From the NCBI RefSeq assembly GCF_027579695.1, contig NC_083569.1, positions 68,966,649 to 69,030,648 on the forward strand: a stretch of 64,000 bases of DNA. The letters run 5' to 3'. This document shows positions 1 through 12,200 of the stretch, one piece after another (the stretch's first letter is position 1; every line of letters begins with the position of its first letter). A program made the translations under genes and the position numbers. Below the pieces are notes generated by a model. That model was not told the DNA's origin. It searched no databases and saw only the letters and a list, made by a program, of their open reading frames with translations. The DNA is from Neoarius graeffei (taxonomy: Eukaryota > Chordata > Actinopteri > Siluriformes > Ariidae).

Positions 1-72
1 CAAGCTTTACTGGCACGACCATATACATGGACAGTATTGCCAAGGCAAGTACAGGAAAGAAAAGAAGTAGGC

Positions 73-313
73 TTTATTTGTCATATATGCATTACAACAC
101 AGTGAAATTAATTTCTTCACATATCCCAGCTTGTAAGGAACCTGGGGTCAGAGCTCAGGATCAGTTACAATACAGTGGCCCTGCAGCAGAGAGGAGAGAG
201 TTAAGGGCCTTGCTCAAGGGCCCAACAGTGGCAGCTTTGCAGTACTGGTGCTCGAACCTCCAACCTTCTGATCAGTAACTCAGAGTTTTAACCGTTGAGC
301 CACCACTGCCCCT
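73..313 (-). repeat. tRNA-derived SINE (family C, HAmo-like)
   Basis: On the minus strand the element opens with a tRNA-like head (ggggcagtggtggctcaacgg) containing a B-box-like ggttcgag. The body includes gggcccttgagcaaggccct, and the element ends in a gacaaataaagcc tail. This architecture is that of a tRNA-headed fish SINE. It has no coding capacity, and the short ORFs across it are not genes. Confidence 0.7.
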
Positions 314-365
314 TAATTATAACAAATCACATTTATGATAATTAAAATTTTCATTTCCACAGACC

Positions 366-743
366 GGGCGGCACGGTGGTGTAGTGGTTAGCGCTGTCAC
401 CTCACAGCAAGAAGGTCCGGGTTCAAGCCCCGTGGCCGGCGAGGGCCTTTCTGTGTGGAGTTTGCATGTTCTTCCCGTGTCCGCGTGGGTTTCCTCCGGG
501 TGCTCCGGTTTCCCCCACAGTCCAAAGACATGCAGGTTAGGTTAACTGGTGACTCTAAATTGACCGTAGGTGTGAATGTGAGTGTGAATGGTTGTCTGTG
601 TTTATGCGTCAGCCCTGTGATGACCTGGCGACTTGTCCAGGGTGTACCCCGCCTTTCGCCCGTAGTCAGCTGGGATAGGCTCCAGCTTGCCTGCGACCCT
701 GTAGGACAGGATAAAGCGGCTACAGATAATGAGATGAGATGAG
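366..743 (+). repeat. V-SINE-type (DANA/Mermaid-like) SINE, full length, copy 1
   Basis: The tRNA-related head has an A box (tggtgtagtggttagcg) and a B box (gggttcaagcc). It is followed by the conserved central domain (tttcctccgggtgctccggt) and a tail of gagat repeats. A perfect 13-bp target duplication, atttccacagacc, flanks it at 353-365 and 744-756. This is the reference copy for about 18 relatives in the window. Confidence 0.9.
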
Positions 744-756
744 ATTTCCACAGACC

Positions 757-1516
757 CTGTTGTATTACAAAAAAGTGAAGTTGCAGGCGCATACCAGCAG
801 ATGGCAGTGTTGTAACGTTAATAAGCTCCATTTTCAAACGCTCAATCTCAAGCTTACAGTTTATTATCAAATTCATAGTATGCCTTAGCTCACTGTAAAA
901 AGCCTATGTACTGTATGATTATAAGACCTATTTTAAATATGTACACTCTAAAAAACCCACTGTGCTAAAAAGAACCCAATGTGGGTTGTTTTAAACCCAG
1001 GGACTGGTTAAATATTGGAATTGGACAGAACACACAGTGAGTTAAAGTAAACCCACCAAGATGAGGTGCTTGACCAAACCATATATTGGTTCATTCTGAC
1101 AAGGATGCCGGGATAAAATTACCTAGAAATTTGGTCTGAATTATCACCCCGGACAGGGCTCAAAGTCAGAAAAAGGGCAGCAAGTGCATGATTTTTTTTC
1201 CCGGTCCTTTCCAAAATATGGAAATGTAGAATTAAAATTAACGTACTAATAGGAAGGTAAGTACTTAACTATGTGTCCTGTGTTGGTGAAAGTGATATGC
1301 AATTGCCATTTCTTTTGTGTCAGCAAAATTGTCACTCACATTATCATAGGCTTGGAAGACATGCAAAGCAATAAAACACTGGTGCATTATTAGGCTTTTT
1401 TATTGTTAAAGATTTAACATTGAACAGTGAAAACTGAACTTTGAACAAATAATTAAATAGCCTAATGGACAAAATGATAATCAGTCCTTCCTCTCATAAG
1501 GTAGAAGCCAGGGGCC
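757..1516. other. unassigned, probably repeat-derived
   Basis: I see no supported gene. The part near 950-1010 (a run of aaaaaacccac and ggttgttttaaaccc) looks like the end of a MITE. The part from about 1145 (cacccc ggacagggctc) may be the left end of the hAT relic that follows. Confidence 0.3.
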
Positions 1517-1735
1517 TTAAAGCAGTAACCTTCTGGGGGCCATGTCCCTGTAGATATTAATGACCTCATTGTGATTTATGGGTATGTCTTTTTCAATCAA
1601 GAGGAGAAGGAGATCAGAGAGCCTCTCTTCTTTGCATAGGCTTCTGAGTACATTTTTCACAAGCTTTAGCTTGGAGAAAGACCTCTCCACTGTTGCAGTG
1701 GACACTGGAATCGTGGCGTATATTCTCATCATTTC
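1517..1735 (-). pseudogene. hAT-superfamily transposase fragment (C-terminal dimerisation region)
   Basis: The 71-codon minus-strand frame contains TATVERSFSKLKLVKN followed by LRS and ERLSDLLLLLIEKD. This is the signature of the hAT C-terminal dimerisation domain found at the end of hAT and ZMYM-type transposase-derived proteins. Only this last piece is present; no BED zinc finger and no DDE core can be read nearby. The sequence at 2170-2225 (ggctcaagcacccctaaagcc) could be a terminal region of the same element. I read it as a dead transposon copy, not a domesticated gene. Confidence 0.65.
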
Positions 1736-2235
1736 CTCCAGTAACAGGTCAGACAGTAACAGGTCAGGTCACGTCAGTTAACAAGCAGATTATTAAACTA
1801 CAGAGACTTAAATTACTTGCACAAATGTCATGTACATACAGTTTGAAAGGGCTAACTGTTAGACCATAACTCACATGTTCAAGCTGCCTCACTGTCACGT
1901 CTCCTCTGTTATCATTGTGGCAGCGCAGCGGCTTCTTCCCTCTCACTCACGTCTGCGCGCCCCCTCTCTCTGGCCGCACTCGAGCGGAGCAGCAATGGAC
2001 AGAGAAGCAGCAGCTCAACGCACACAACGACCCCGGATTATAAGAAAATTGGTAGATTGCCGTGGAGTTTTTGTACTGCTGTTGTTTTAAACTTCTAACA
2101 GGACTGTATTATTTATTATTAGGATTATTATTATTATTATTTTAAAAGGGCAACACTTAATTCGAGGCAAAAAGGGCAGGGGCTCAAGCACCCCTAAAGC
2201 CCTATGTGTGCACGTGCCTGACCCCAGAGGTTTAT

Positions 2236-2587
2236 CCATCCATCCAATATCTGTAACCGCTTATCCTGTACAGGGTTGCAGGCAAGCTGGAGCCTATCCC
2301 AGCTGACTACGGGCGAAAGGCGGGGTACACCCTGGACAAGTCGCCAGGTTATCGCAGGGCTGATACATAGAGACACACAACTATTCACACTCACAGTCAA
2401 TTTAGAGTCACCAGTTAACCTAACCTGCATGTCTTTGGACTGTGGGGGAAACCGGAGCACCCGGAGGAAACCCACGCGGACACGGGGAGAACATGCAAAC
2501 TCCACACAGAAAGGCCCTCGCCGGCCACTGGGCTCGAACCCAGGACCTTCTTGCTGTGAGGCAACAGTGCTAACCACTGTGCCACCC
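2236..2587 (-). repeat. V-SINE-type SINE, copy 2
   Basis: This is the same element as at 366-743, in reverse orientation. The tail (ccatccatccaatatctg) is on the left and the tRNA-like head on the right. The duplication cccagaggtttat flanks it near 2223-2235 and 2589-2601. Confidence 0.85.
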
Positions 2588-2774
2588 CCCCAGAGGTTTA
2601 TATTGACCTTTTTTTTTTTAAACTTATCAATTATCTTATTCATTTCAGGCTTACACAGTTGTTTTTTATTATTATTATTTTATGCATACTTTGAGTACAT
2701 CACAGGGAAATAAAACATACCAAGTTTTATTTCACAACAACATTTTATCACATTAATTTATTACAACTAACAGT

Positions 2775-3149
2775 TCAGGCACAGTGGTGTAGTGGTTAGC
2801 ACTGTCGCCTCACAGCAAGAAGGTCCTGGGTTCGAGCCCAGTGGCCGACGAGGGCCTTTCTGTGTGGAGTTTGCATGTTCTCCCCGTGTCTGTGTGGGTT
2901 TGCTCCGGTTTCCCCCACAGTCCAAACACGTGCGGCATGGGCAGCCTTGGACTGAGGTTGGGCTGAAGTGCCCTTGAGCAAAGCACCTAACCCCCAAACT
3001 GCTCATTGCTCACTTGTGTGTGCATGTGTGTGTGTTCACTGCTTCAGATGGGTTAAATGCAGAGGTTAAATTTCATTGTGTGCTTAAGTCTGTGCTTGAG
3101 TGTACGTATGACAAATAAAGGTTTCTTGGCTTGGCTTCTTCTTCTTCAT
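2775..3149 (+). repeat. Chimeric SINE, subfamily B
   Basis: The head and central domain match the V-SINE copies up to about position 2935. The sequence then switches to an unrelated body (cccttgagcaaagcacctaa, then a TG-rich stretch, then gacaaataaaggtttcttgg). Two other copies in the window, near 25178-25515 and 46832-47205, have the same switch, so it is a real subfamily and not a random breakpoint. Confidence 0.75.
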
Positions 3150-3341
3150 ACTCTAAAATAAAGATCGACTCCAAAAACAGATAAAAACAAGATAATTATA
3201 AGTCATACAAATAATAAGTCATGGATCATTTCATTAAAAGATATAAGCAGATAGACCCATGTATTATCTGGCTGCTAAATGAACCCAAGCACAGATTTAA
3301 TGTGAATCAAATTCATAAAAAAGTATAACAGTCTCAAAAAG

Positions 3342-3394
<53 letters not shown>

Positions 3395-3508
3395 ACTAAG
3401 GGAGCCTATGGTGGCTAAGTTAGGAGTTAATTGTGTATTCAAAATTAGACTCTGCCTCCAGATTCAAACACTCATTGGGGAAGAGAAAAAAGAGAGAGAA
3501 AAAAACAG
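3150..3508. other. AT-rich stretch with a (TG)n microsatellite
   Basis: There is no gene. A perfect TG run occupies about 3343-3391. The ORF that reads through it (MCVCVCV...) is a translation of the microsatellite. Confidence 0.6.
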
Positions 3509-3775
3509 TTACGCACATGCCAGTGTTGATTTCAAGAATGTTACTGTAGATGATGGTATTTTGTTTCCCAGCCTGTACGCAACCTCTTGGAAGAACTCCC
3601 AGGTGGAGCCACAAGGTTTGGGGAAATTTATGCTGAAAACATAAAATGCTTGAAAACATACTTCAACAGCCCCCAGCAGGGATTTCTCCTTCAGTGTTCG
3701 GCCCACGAAGATAACAAAGGCCCGTGAGCAGAAATGTTCCTCTCCTAGAGCAAGGACAGATGGGTATGGCCTACT
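3509..3775 (-). pseudogene. Possible exon remnant, unknown protein module
   Basis: The minus strand stays open from about 3770 to 3509. It reads RPYPSVLALGEEHFCSR, then AFVIFVGRTLKEKSLLGAVE, then VCFQAFYVFSINFPKPCGS. The aliphatic/aromatic pattern looks like a real protein module. I recall similar modules in uncharacterised, transposon-associated fish proteins, but I cannot confirm this here. There is no start codon, and it ends just left of the YqaJ-type element. It could be a trapped exon or a fragment of a larger transposon ORF. Confidence 0.35.
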
Positions 3776-3965
3776 GACCGGTGCCTGTTTGAGGTATAGA
3801 CCCCTTTCACATAATGTTACGTATCACATGATAATTACACCTGGGGGTCAAACAGACATTGTCTTTCCTGTAAGCAAGGCTTAATCTGTCTTCACTATGG
3901 TTCATTTTTGCACTGTTTTTGGTTGTTCAAATCGAGAAATAGATTAAAGGTATTACCATCTTCCC

Positions 3966-4342
3966 GGGGCGACACGGTGGTGTAGTGGTTAGCGTTGTCG
4001 CCTCACAGCAAGAAGGTCCGGGTTCGAGCCCCGTGGCCGGCGAGGGCCTTTCTGTGTGGAGTTTGCATGTTTTCCCCGTGTCCGCGTGGGTTTCCTCCGG
4101 GTGCTCCGGTTTCCCCCACAGTCCAAAGACATGCAGGTTAGGTTAACTGGTGACTCTAAATTGACCGTAGGTGTGAATGTGAGTGTGAATGGTTGTCTGT
4201 GTCTATGTGTCGGCCCTGTGATGACCTGGCGACTTGTCCAGGGTGTACCCCGCCTTTCGCCCGTAGTCAGCTGGGATAGGCTCCAGCTTGCCTGCGACCC
4301 TGTAGAAGGATAAAGCGGCTAGAGATAATGAGATGAGATGAG
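3966..4342 (+). repeat. V-SINE-type SINE, copy 4, inside the YqaJ-type element
   Basis: This is a full-length copy with head, central domain and gagat tail. A perfect 11-bp duplication accatcttccc lies at 3955-3965 and 4343-4353. The SINE therefore arrived after the surrounding DNA transposon. Confidence 0.9.
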
Positions 4343-5316
4343 ACCATCTTCCCACTATCAAGAAAAATGTTAACAAAGAGATGCAAATGCTTCAAGAACA
4401 ATGAAGAAATGAGTGGTTAAAGAGAATATGACGAGAGGAGCTCCGCCTGAAAACTCCAGAGAAATTTGTGATTGTATTTAAAAATGTATTTAAAATACTG
4501 TAATAGACAGTCGGAAGTGAGAATGGAAGAGTATGCTTAAGAATCTCGTTTTATTATTTCTGCTCGTATTTGAGTTAGCGTCAGATGAACCAGCTTCCTT
4601 ATTCGACACAGAAAACCCAGATTGGTTTCAAACAACTCGGGACATAACTCAGTAAAAATCCAACAAGGAGCGACATGCACGATATATCCCAAAAGAACAG
4701 AAAACATTAAAAGCAGAGAGCGCTGGAGCTTTGTTTCTGTTATCAGAGGAACACAGTCCTGTGCAAAATGTGACCATGGAGTCAGAGTGTAGTAATGAAC
4801 CTACAGTCCGAGAAAGTTCTACACACACACACACACACTGAACTTGACAACGGCTGCATGCATGTGCAATGGAAATAAATCGACAAAGGCAGGAAAAACT
4901 ATTTTGGATAAAATTGTTACTGTCCGTTACGCACTTATCAGCCTGTGTGACTCAGTTGTGCCTTTTGAATTGAGAATAAATGAAGAGGGAACTGAACATT
5001 AACCATTTATTGAAATTATTATAACAAGGGTGATTATAGTTATTATATGACTACAGCTACAACTGGAATGTGCTGATTCTGTTAGTGTTTGTAATTATTG
5101 TACCATCCATTATTAGATAAAATTAAAATAAAATCTTACAACATTGTTTGAAAGTCTCAAGCAAGATATTTTGTTATTTTACAAATAATAACACTTCAGA
5201 TATTGTTTTAACAATAATAAGCATCACTGTATAAATGATAGAGTGCAAATAGCTGTGTAAGATGTCCTCGGGGTTGCTGAGACACGGAAGGGTGGGGATA
5301 CCATCTAGCCCACAAT

Positions 5317-5658
5317 TCAGGTCGGAGTCCTTTGAGAGTAAAAGCTGATGTCGGGAAAATTATTTACACAAAGCTTTTCTTGCTTTTGTAGTTTTTTTAA
5401 CTGTTCTTCTGTGTCGGAACTCTTTGGGAAAAAGAAGGTATATTCCAATATGTAGCTAATGCTAATGCTAGGCCACAAATCTGCACTGTCACTCCAGTTG
5501 TTTTGAGGAATTTTGTATGGATCATAACCACTAAAAAACTCTAATTTCCACGTATATCTATCCTTTGCTTCTTTCTGACTAAGATTATCCAAGTAATCCG
5601 GTAGTAGAGCTTTTTTAGCTGTAGTTTTGTTCAGACAACAGCAACAGATGCCAGACAT
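5317..5658 (-). pseudogene. Fragment of YqaJ-transposon accessory protein
   Basis: This 113-codon frame begins MSGICCCCLN, continues LLPDYLDNLSQKEAKDRYTW and contains DLWPSISISYILEYTFFF. The order LPDYL / QKEAKDRY / WSDSADLWP / IL-Y is, from memory, that of the N-terminal part of YqaJ- and SWIM-containing proteins of ISL2EU-like transposons. In those proteins it precedes a tyrosine-rich KSLEAY segment. Here the frame diverges after about residue 90, and no SWIM finger or YqaJ nuclease core follows. The N-terminal Cys cluster could be a damaged zinc site. I read it as a non-functional exon remnant inside the 3798-5736 element. Confidence 0.5.
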
Positions 5659-5799
5659 CTTTAGTATGTAAACAAATTTCGCTTGTCCCTAAGGTACAGG
5701 GTAGCGACATAAATGTGACATCAGTGCAAGTGGTCTATTCCACCATACTGGAACACAAGGACAACCAAAACAAAGACTCAGGATGGGTTCAAAGAATAT

Positions 5800-6167
5800 C
5801 CATCCATTATCTGTAGCTGCTTATCCTGTTCTACAGGGTTGCGGGCAAGCTGGAGCCTATCCCAGCTGACTATGGGTGAGAGGCGGGGTACACCCTGGAC
5901 AAGTCGCCAGGTCATCACAGGGCTGACACATAGACACTGACAACCATTCACACTCACACCTACGGTCAATTTAGAGTCACCAGTTAACCTAACCTGCATG
6001 TCTTTGGACTGTGGGGGAAACCGGAGCACCCGGAGGAAACCCACGCGGACATGGGGAGAACATGCAAACTCCACACAGAAAGGCCCTCACCAGCCGCTGG
6101 GCTCGAACCCAGGACCTTCTTGCTGTGAGGCGACAGTGCTAACCACTGCACTACCGTGCCACCTCTT
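5800..6167 (-). repeat. V-SINE-type SINE, copy 5 (left of a tandem pair)
   Basis: This is a reverse-oriented copy with its tRNA-like head at 6101-6167. The outer duplication aaagaatat is at 5791-5799 and recurs only after the second SINE, at 6537-6545. The pair therefore sits between a single pair of target duplications. Confidence 0.85.
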
Positions 6168-6174
6168 AAAAGAA

Positions 6175-6536
6175 TCTCATCTCATCTCATTATCTCAAGC
6201 CGCTTTATCCTTCTACAGGGTCGCAGGCAAGCTGGAGCCTATCCCAGCTGACTACGGGCGAAAGGCGGGGTACACCCTGGACAAGTCGCCAGGTCATCAC
6301 AGGGCTGACACAGACAACCATTCATACCTACGGTCAATTTAGAGTCACCAGTTAACCTAACCTGCATGTCTTTGGACTGTGGGGGAAACCGGAGCACCCA
6401 GAGGAAACCCACGCAGACACAGGGAGAACATGCAAACTCCACACAGAAAGGCCCTCACCAGCCGCTGGGCTCGAACCCAGGACCTTCTTGCTGTGAGGCG
6501 ACAGTGCTAACCACTGCACTACCGTGCCACCTCTTA
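6175..6536 (-). repeat. V-SINE-type SINE, copy 6 (right of a tandem pair)
   Basis: This second reverse copy directly follows the first. About 75 bp covering its head and flank (6467-6543) repeat 6101-6176 exactly, including the non-SINE bases ctcttaaaagaat. Duplication or conversion explains this better than two independent insertions. Confidence 0.85.
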
Positions 6537-6545
6537 AAAGAATAT

Positions 6546-8065
6546 ATTTTTAAAATAGATGTTACTTTCTAAATGTTACATACAGGATGGAGGCCTAATT
6601 TATTATTATTATTGTTGTTGTAGTAGTTGTAGTCGTAGGAGAAGATAGCAGCTAGTTCAACCCACTGTAGCCAATTCCATGTAAAGATTGAACACTTGCC
6701 ATTTAGCAGGCGCTTGGTAAACCTGCAAGAAAAGATGAATAACCTCACTCCATTTATTTAACAGGTGCTTTTATCAAAACAATAATAACAACAATTTTCC
6801 ACTATCATTTTCAAGTGTATGGAGAACCAGACATGTCATGGAAATAATAATAATAAGGCATTTCATGAATTAATAACTAATTGTGTCGTGAAATTAGAGA
6901 GCTTGTTATATCCATCCATGACTATACATACATAATTAATTTACACTGTTTTACCTTGTTGACCAGCACAGTGCCCATAATGTCACAGACAGGATAATTG
7001 GGGAGGCTAAAAGGAGAAGCTTAAGCAAATAGAATAGCTAATAGAAAAAGGAAAATGAACTGGAAGTCTACTTATGTACTTCATGAATGTTTTATGCTGT
7101 TTTTGTAAATCCCAATTTAATTTGAACTATTTATTGATGGACTAATAGTTTGTTTATGAAATTTTTTTTTTTATAATTCCTCTTTTTATTGCACAATTAG
7201 CTTTTAATGAATGAATGAAATGTTTTATGACTACACGATATCCATGACACCTGTGGTCCTCTGTACATGTGCCTGAGCCTGATTTTAGCTGCCCGTCTTT
7301 GGAACTAGCTATTGAACAAACTATATATTTGTATTAAGTTATCTCGCATATAGCTACGTATCCTGAAATACATACACAGCTAAACAAGAACAGCTCAGCA
7401 GCAGTTTCCTAAGTTTACGTTATTAGCTACCGTGCTACAGGATGTCTGATTGTGAGCTGAGTGTGTGAGAGAAGGTGTTTATGGAAGTGTTTTGCGAACC
7501 TTAGCTAACGTAAAGAAAATGTTAGCCTGTACTGCTCGATTGTTGGGTTGATGACAGCCTTGGGATTAGTTAAGTGAAAGATGACAGCTGACTGGGAATC
7601 AGTTACAGTATTCATGTGTCATGTTTGCTGCCTATATAGGAGGCAAGTTTGTAGGAGCACAACATAATATTACAAACGTTAATCTCAGAAGTGCTCTACT
7701 TCTTTTTCAGTGGTCGTTTTCTTAGGCAAAATGACAGTTTGTTGAAAAAACAGTGCTTTTAAATGTACTATGACCCAGTGGCTGCATTGTTTTGACCCGA
7801 CAGATGGGTAGCAACACTCAGTGGCTGGGTAAAATTAGAAGTCACATTTATATTATTTTTATTCATTTATTTATTTTATGCTTTCAACTGTCAGTAAAAC
7901 AGACATAAACTTCAGACATGGGAATTCCACTGTTTCACCCATTTTGGGGTCAGACCTGTGAATCAAACACAAAACAGCCTGATTTGGACTAAAATGACAC
8001 TCAAAAATAGACTTTACATTATAATGAGACATTAATGCAGCATTTAATAAGTTTAATGTTACTTA
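6546..8065. other. unassigned AT-rich intergenic DNA
   Basis: I find no ORF, RNA gene or clear terminal repeat here. The composition is AT-rich, with short low-complexity runs such as tatttattattattattg at about 6600. It separates the SINE pair from the Tc1 element. Confidence 0.4.
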
Positions 8066-8980
8066 CAGTGGTGCTTGAAAGTTTGTGAACCCTTTAGAAT
8101 TTTCTATATTTCTGCATAAATATGACCTAAAACAACATCAGATTTTCACACAAGTTCTAAAAGTAGAGAAAAAGAACCCAGTTAAACAAATGACACAAAA
8201 ATGTCATACTTGGTCATTTATTTATTGAGGAAAATGATCCAATATTGCATATATGTGAGTGGCAAAAGTATGTGAACCTCTAGGATTAGTCAAGTCATGT
8301 CAAGTTTATTTGTATAGCGCTTTTAACAATAAACATTGTCGCAAAGCAGCTTTACAGAATTCGAACGACTTAAAACATGAGCTAATTTTATCCCTAATAT
8401 CCCCAATGAGCAAGCCTGTGGCGACGGTGGCAAGGAAAAATTCCCTCAGACGGCATGAGGAAGAAACCTCGAGAGGAACCAGACTCAAAAGGGAACCCAT
8501 CCTCATTTGGGCAACAACAGACAACATGACTATAACATTAACAGTTTTAACATAAAGTCAGCTTTGTTGATGCTATAAACCCCCCACTGACGGAAACCCG
8601 AGCGCAAAACCCTTCACGACAACCGCAGTCCCAAAGTCAGCAAGTCAACTGCAGTCCCCAGCCACAAAAGCACCACTACAAGAGTCCAGAGCATCCTCCA
8701 GGCATGACCCCCAACTGTCCACATGGGGCCACCCTCCACAGGAGCGATGCGATGAGACTCCAACCAGACACAGGGCACCAGGATGGATCAGACAGGTCCG
8801 AGGAGCAGAAGAGGTTAGCATCTCGATCCCAGGACTGACATGTAACTCAGAGGGACAGATTTGGGGGGCAGGGGGGGGGGGGGGAGAGAGAAAAAACATA
8901 GGTTGTTAGGTATGCCCAATGTCACCTGAATAAGTAGGAACAGTATACATATTGCACTGAGTATAAGCAGGGACTCCGGC

Positions 8981-9030
<50 letters not shown>

Positions 9031-9260
9031 AAGGGGAGAGCCAGAAGGTAACACAGGCATGAGGGAGCCCCGGGACATAAAGCAGCCAGCCACTACACTG
9101 TCAACAAACTCGAGTGAGCAAGCAAGTGGGGACTGACAGCATCCATACATCCCAGTTTACCAAAACACTCTATGTCTGAGAACCCTCCAGATCTACACCT
9201 TTACCTCATAAACACCATTAACACAAGGCTTGACTAAACAGATATGTTTTCAGCCTAGAC

Positions 9261-12200
9261 TTAAACACAGACTGTGTCTGATTCCCGAACATTACTTGGA
9301 AGGCTGTTCCATAACTGTGGGGCTTTGTAAGAAAAGGCTCTGCCCCCTGATGTAGCCTTCACTATATGAGGTACCAGCAGATAGCCTGCACCTTTTGATC
9401 TAAGTAGGCGTGGCAGGCCATAGAGGACCAGAAGTTCACTCAGGTACTGTGGTGCGAGACCATTCAGTGCTTTAAAGGTCAATAGTAGTATTTTATAATC
9501 AATACAAAATTTGATTGGGAGCCAATGCAGTGTGGATAAGACAGGGGTGATGTGGTCATATTTTCTAGTTCTAGTAAGGACTCTTGCTGCTGCATTTTGA
9601 ACTAACTGGAGCTTGTTTATGCACTTATTGGAGCATCCAGACAGTAAGGCATTACAATAATCCAACCTGGAGGTAACGAAAGCATGAACTATTTTTTCCG
9701 CATCATGTAGTGACATTAAATTTCTTATCTTAACAATATTTCTGAGATGAAAGAAAGCTGTCCGGGTGATGTTATCAATGTGAGTTTTGAATGAAAGACT
9801 GGAGTCAATAATCACTCCGAGGTCTTTTACTGCTGCACGTGAAGAAACAAAAAGGCCATCCAGAGTTACTGTGTAATCAGAAAACTTCTAGCTGCTTGTG
9901 GTCCTAGTACAAGTACTTCAGTCTTGTCAGAGTTAAGCAGAAGGAAATTAATAAGCATCCGGTGTCTAATGTCCTTCACACATTCCTCAGTTCTATTAAG
10001 CTGGTGTCTCTCATCAGGTTTTGCAGAAACATACAACTGTGTGTCATCAGCATAACAGTGGAAACTAATACAATGTTTACGAATAATATCACCCAGAGGT
10101 AACATCTCATCTCATCTCATTACCTCTAGCCGCTTTATCCTGTTCTACAGGGTCACAGGCAAGCTGGAGCCTATCCCAGCTGACTACGGGCGAAAGGCGG
10201 GGTACACCCTGGACAAGTCGCCAGGTCATCACAGGGCTGACACATAGACACAGACAACCATTCACACCTACGGTCAATTTAGAGTCACCAGTTAACCTAA
10301 CCTGCATGTCTTTGGACTGTGGGGGAAACCGGAGCACCCAGAGGAAACCCATGCAGACACGGGGAGAACATGCAAACTCCGCACAGAAAGGCCCTCACTG
10401 GCCACGGGGCTCGAACCCGGACCTTCTTGCTGTGAGACGACAGCGCTAACCACTACACCACCGTGCCACCCTCCAGAGGTAACATATATAAAGAAAAAAG
10501 CAGTGGACCGAAGACAGAACCTTGTGGAACACCAAACTTTGCCTCAGTATGTCTAGAAATATCACCATTTACATCAACATACTGATAGCAATCAGTTAAA
10601 TAAGACCTGAGCCAGGAGAGGGCCGTTCCCTTAACTCCCACAACATTTTCTAGTCTATCCAGAAGAATGGAATGATCAATGGTATCAAATGCTGCTCTAA
10701 GTTCAAGCAACACAAGCAGCGAGACACAGCCCTGATCAGACGCCAACAGTAGGTCGTTTACTACTTTAATCAGAAAAGCAGTTTTTGTCTCTGTGCTATG
10801 ACGAGGTCTAAATCCTGACTGATACATTTCATGGATGTTATTCCTATGTAAATATGAGCATAACTGCTGTGCCACAGCTTTTTCAAGGATCTTGGAGATA
10901 AAGGGGAGGTTTGATGTTGGCCAATAATTGGACATCTGGCAGGGCTCAAGGTCAGGTTTTTTAATCAGGGGTTTGATAACTGCTAGTTTAAAGGATTTGG
11001 GTACATAGCCAATCCTAAGAGAAGAATTTATTATTTTTAGAAGCTGTTCAATTACTTCAGGTGTTATCTGTTTGAATAGACGTGTAGGTAAGGGATCTTA
11101 ACTACAGGGTCACTTACATTGTCTGACCTTAAATCAGTAGTTTGAATTTTTTGTCGGATATTCTCAATTTTGTCATTTAAAAAAATTCATGAAATCGTTG
11201 CTATTACATACTACAGGTATGCATGTGTCGATAGTGGACTTATTCCTGGTTAATTTTGCTACCTTATTAAATAGGAATCTAGGATTATTTTTGTTATCTT
11301 CTATTAGGAAGGAGAGATATGTTGATCTAGCAGCACTAGGAGCTTTTCTATACTTCAGGAAGCTCTCCTTCCACGCTAATTTGAACACTACCAACTTTGT
11401 TTGACGCCATTTACGTTCCAATTTTCGAGTGGTCTGTTTTAAAGTGCAAGTGTCATCATTATACCAGGGTGCTAATTTTTTTGTCTCTGACCATTTTCCT
11501 TTTAAGTGGAGCTACATTATCTAAAGTATGACAGAACGTTGACTCTAAGCATTCAGTTGCCTGATCAAGTTCTGCAGGGGCTGACAGTGACCCAATCAAA
11601 GTTGATAACTCTGGGAGACCATTTATAAAGCTCTGTGCAGTAGTTGACATGAATGTACGTTTAATACAGTAGCGTGGTGAGGTGCATATATTATTACTCA
11701 GACATAGTTTGAATGAGATGAGATAATGATCTGAGATAACTTCAGACTGTGGAAGTATGACTATATTTTCTACGTTTAACCCGAATGTTAGTATTAGATC
11801 GAGGGTGTGACCACCATTATGGGTCGGTCCTATGGCATTCTGATTAATCCCTACTGAATCTAAAATGGACACAAATGCTGTTTTCAAAGGGTCTTCTGGG
11901 TTATCGAAATGAATATTAAAATCTCTGACAACTAAAGCTTTGTCTAAGGAAATAACCAGATCTGAGATAAAATCTGCAAATTCAGAAAGAAACTCAGAAT
12001 ATGGCCCCGGGGGCCTGTAAATAATAAGTAACAGAATTAACTGGGTAGACCTATTTTTCGAGGCTACATATGTTATATTAGTATGAAGAACTTCAAATGT
12101 GTTAAATTTATAACCAGGTTTGTGTGTTACACCTAGATAATCATTATAAATAACCGCGACGCCTCCTCCTCTGCCAGTTAGATGAGGCTGGTGTATATAA

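Larger units (their letters stand above)
3798..5736. mobile_element. YqaJ-type (ISL2EU-like) DNA transposon, non-autonomous
   Basis: The termini are agacccctttcac on the left and the complement of agaccacttgcac on the right. Both are flanked by AT (3796-3797 and 5737-5738), giving a candidate 2-bp target duplication. Inside are a V-SINE insertion (3966-4342) and a minus-strand ORF fragment (5317-5658) of the YqaJ-transposon type. The element at 39065-40173 has related ends and a related ORF fragment, so the two belong to one lineage. Assignment to ISL2EU rests on the termini, the AT duplication and the protein; a search is needed. Confidence 0.55.

Noticed and set aside
366-440. tRNA-like sequences with A and B boxes
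   Set aside because: They are SINE heads: no cloverleaf with a full acceptor stem and anticodon arm is conserved, and they continue directly into SINE cores.
455-742. Repeated ORFs of the type SLDCGGNRSTRRKPTRT and its reverse-strand partner across the window
   Set aside because: They are translations of the V-SINE core in one strand or the other; about 18 SINE copies create them.
8979-9030. Short direct repeats of ctaa that could be mistaken for a CRISPR-like or satellite array
   Set aside because: A simple (TAAC)n run without spacers, inside a LINE 3' UTR of a eukaryote.
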